This document shows positions 62,001 to 64,000 of a DNA stretch of 64,000 nt, piece by piece. The stretch comes from Rhododendron vialii (lineage: Eukaryota; Streptophyta; Magnoliopsida; Ericales; Ericaceae): the NCBI RefSeq assembly GCF_030253575.1, contig NC_080557.1:45460501-45524500 (forward strand). Direction: 5' to 3'. A program made the translations under genes and the position numbers. A model generated the notes under the pieces. It had not been told where the DNA came from. It searched no databases and saw nothing but the letters and a program-made list of their open reading frames with translations. How positions within the stretch are numbered: the first letter of the stretch is position 1; the number at the start of each line of letters is the position of its first letter.

Positions 62001-64000
62001 ATGAAACTGCTGCTTCCTTCAGTTTTGTGTTCTTATCATGGGCCAATGGTGTCAATTTAGCAAGCCATAACTTTAGAATGCCACTATTACCAAAGCCTTC
62101 AGAGTTCATCGCATGCTTGTTAAAGGAACTTATGGCAAACTGAATGACAGCCAATTTTGCCTTTGGTGACCGTTGTTCATCCAGTGAACGAAGCAAAGCT
62201 GGTAAAAGAGAATCTATGCCATAAGTTTTGCCGACAATTTCCAGCGTTGTTGAGCAAGGTTGCCTCACTAATTCTTTTGGATCAATTAAACGTGAGAAAA
62301 CATGGGGTAAGATCCTCTCCATATAACTTTCAAATGGCTTTCTGCAAGCAGGAATAATTTCTGAGAGTGTTGAGAGAGCTGCCTGGGCAACTTTATGGTG
62401 GGGATCATCCAAGTGCTGGAAAAATAACTTCATTACCTTCTCAAAATTTTGTGTAACCTCTTGAATGCCTTTTGGACCTTGCTGCAACAAAGAACGGAGA
62501 TAATTAAATGCAGCAACTCTAGCATTCCAGTCTGAACTAGGATTGAGTCCCTCACTAAGAGTATTGTTGAGAGAAGCTGGAGCAACCAAAAAGCTTGACA
62601 TATCCCCCAGTAACAGCTGGCGATCATCAAAACTCCTCCTCCTGCTAGCGGACATTCGTCCAATAGCATTCTTTTTCAAAAGTGGCCTTTGAAAATTGGG
62701 AACATAACTATTCTGTGATTCCCCGTAATTTGAATCATTACATGGGCGCCAACCCTCCTTAGAATCACTGTTTTCTTCGTAGAAACCTCTTTCTTGTAGT
62801 TTTTCAGGAGTTCTCTTAGCTGAGTAAGATGAAAGAGCTGACAGAGGCTCAGCTCCTACAGTACTGCGGTACAATAATTTACTTGAATCTTTGGAAGCCT
62901 GAATCTGGGTGATGATGTCAGACATACCCAAGCCACCATTGCGTTTGTTACCTTTAGACATACCAAATGTAGTTGCATCAACCCCAAAAGAGGTGGTTAG
63001 ATTATGTGAAGCGGGGACCGCAAGAGGGAATGGTGGATCACGAGAAGATGGAGGGTCAACTCCTGCACTTGCAGCAAAAGGAGAAAAAATAAGCCATTCA
63101 CCAGTATTTAGAAGATAAATACACCCAGTCACAACTATTTACCCATCCAGACAGTTATTCACCATTACATCAATGAAAGAGTTTTAACCACAAAAACAAT
63201 GAACCTCCCCAATTCCTCGTGAAAGTCATTACAATACCTAGATCCAAACTAGATGACCGGAGAGTTGAAATACGTTTCTCAGATGTATCTAACCCTCTAA
63301 GCATGCTTTCAATAGCTGTAACCTTCTGTTTGCTCGATTGCATCACACTTTCCAGGCTTCGATCTGTACCTTGACCAACTGCCTTTGACTGTGAAAACAG
63401 TAGCCCAGAAGAGGGAGACATACCTGAGGCCAAACTTGAACTTTTGTCCATTGCAACTATTGCCGAAGTTCCATATCCAGGTAGATTTGAAGGGGCGGGT
63501 GTTTGTGGGGTTAAAGAAATCTGTGAACTTCTGTCACGAAGGGAAGGAGAAGCATGTCTTCTGTGCATACTCTCATTCTCTTCAACAATTACCTACACAA
63601 AAATGAAAATATAGTTAGTCAAATTTTAACAATGATACAATGAGATTTTCCTTTTGGCAGGGCGGCGGGGAATGTAAAGGATAGGCTATTGGAATGAGAA
63701 GAATGTCTGTACTCTTTGGATAACAGGATCAAAGGACAACAACAGCTGCCGGGAACGCTCTGGCCAAGTTTTTGCAAACATTCTGTAGCAACTTCTTGCA
63801 GTTGCTCGTACCTGTGGAAGTTAACATGTCAAGTACTTATTGGGTAAACCCCCAAGACATGACCAATGGCACGGTTCTTGAAAGCACATATAGAGAAGAA
63901 CATGCAGATGTTATTTGCCAAATAAGCTGAGCAACATGATATCTTGCTAGCTTAAAAGCCACCTAAAAAAACAAGCAAAGGGGAACTGGGCAAAAGATTG
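56059..64000 (-). CDS. CLASP: CLASP, CLIP-associating microtubule protein, C-terminal part (gene continues past the right edge)
   Basis: CLASP stabilises microtubules at the cortex and at sharp cell edges and tethers sorting nexin 1 in plants. Exons seen are 63811-63713, 63592-63238, 63062-61339, 61182-61081, 59844-59740, 59513-59439, 59358-59290, 59168-59100, 58406-58305 and 56220-56059, about 953 residues ending ...RTGTAIDANHV. All phases match. The largest exon (575 codons) begins in a Ser-rich linker and carries a TOG/HEAT array: WNARVAAFNYLRSLLQQGP, DDPHHKVAQAALSTLSEIIP, LVRQPCSTTLEIVGKTYG and LKEAAVSCIISVYSHYDS. The last six exons form the C-terminal CLASP helical domain (VLEVLDDLESSIRELALSL, DPFRCLSVIIPLLVTEDE, TVVFCLVDIYIILGKAFLP). 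The N-terminal TOG domains lie outside the window. Introns hold two Stowaway MITEs and a 180-bp duplication. The exon boundary to the right of 63811 was not resolved. Confidence 0.95.
56515..56875. repeat. exact 180-bp tandem duplication in the last CLASP intron
   Basis: The 180 bases from 56518 to 56697 recur without a visible difference at 56698-56877 minus the last few; both begin (ttgtct)tctagacctgaat and end catacattatttt. It is either very recent or an assembly duplicate. Confidence 0.95.
57090..57420. mobile_element. AGCTCG-rich repeat in the last CLASP intron
   Basis: The words agctcggctcg, gctcgagctcgg, gagccaagccaagc and ctcgagcagctcgcg fill this stretch, as in the hAT-like element at 7.1 kb. 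Terminal repeats are too eroded to place ends. A diverged direct repeat (catttg.ca.ccg.agtggtgctt) at about 56988 and 57137 lies at its left side. Confidence 0.4.
58819..59035. mobile_element. Stowaway MITE in a CLASP intron
   Basis: The ends CTACCTCCGTCCC and GGGACGGAGGGAGG with inner atgtccggtc and gaccggacat form a strong inverted repeat. TA flanks both sides (58817-58818 and 59036-59037). It is 217 bp, AT-rich, and of the classic CTCCCTCCGT family. Confidence 0.85.
60756..61002. mobile_element. Stowaway MITE in a CLASP intron
   Basis: The ends CTCCCTCAGTCCCAATTCGT and the complement of aaattgggacagagggag match over about 20 bp with few differences, continuing as ttgtcc and ggacaa. TA flanks both sides (60754-60755 and 61003-61004). 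It is 247 bp. Confidence 0.85.

Overview
This window is ordinary nuclear DNA of a flowering plant: spliced genes with GT-AG introns, AT-rich intergenic DNA, many MITEs, L1-type LINE copies and solo LTRs. The encoded proteins are typical of a eudicot. A woody asterid (for example Ericales) is my guess only. I found no bacterial-type operon, CRISPR array, viral gene cluster or clearly new biological system. The interest lies in the nested transposons, a degraded signalling protein and the linkage of two seed-germination regulators.

Layout. 1-6.5 kb: ABI3, the B3-domain master regulator of seed maturation, on the minus strand in six exons, with a long GA-rich leader and a cluster of ACGT-core motifs upstream. 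6.4-10.2 kb: a diverged tandem duplication, two MITEs and a 5'-truncated LINE. 11.4-13.1 kb: a three-exon LEA-like gene with a probable organellar transit peptide (minus). 13.8-20.5 kb: a Mutator-type foldback MITE, then a LINE with an inverted 5' part (twin-priming structure) carrying a 3.6-kb solo LTR. 22.0-22.5 kb: a secreted glycine-rich protein (plus). 22.8-28.8 kb: several MITEs, a LINE 3' end, and a Harbinger-like element carrying a second, 2.4-kb solo LTR. 29.3-33.5 kb: RPT2, the 26S proteasome ATPase subunit 4 (plus, six exons). 34.6-38.1 kb: exons of a ZNHIT3-like zinc-finger gene that looks decayed. 41.3-47.3 kb: PIF1/PIL5, a phytochrome-interacting bHLH factor (minus, eight exons). 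52.0-53.1 kb: a two-exon stand-alone receiver protein of the plant response-regulator family (minus). 56.1-64.0 kb: the C-terminal two thirds of CLASP, a microtubule plus-end protein (minus), running off the right edge.

How the genes relate. The genes are transcribed independently. From memory, RPT2b, PIF1 and CLASP are also close neighbours on Arabidopsis chromosome 2 (At2g20140, At2g20180, At2g20190), so the right half looks like conserved microsynteny. ABI3 and PIF1 act together in imbibed seeds (a PIL5-ABI3 complex has been reported at SOMNUS), and here they lie about 37 kb apart; LEA genes are typical ABI3 outputs. Whether that linkage means anything cannot be told from one window.

Exon coordinates were worked out by hand from GT/AG sites, reading frame and recalled family sequences. 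The eight gene models other than the ZNHIT3-like one keep frame across every junction I checked.
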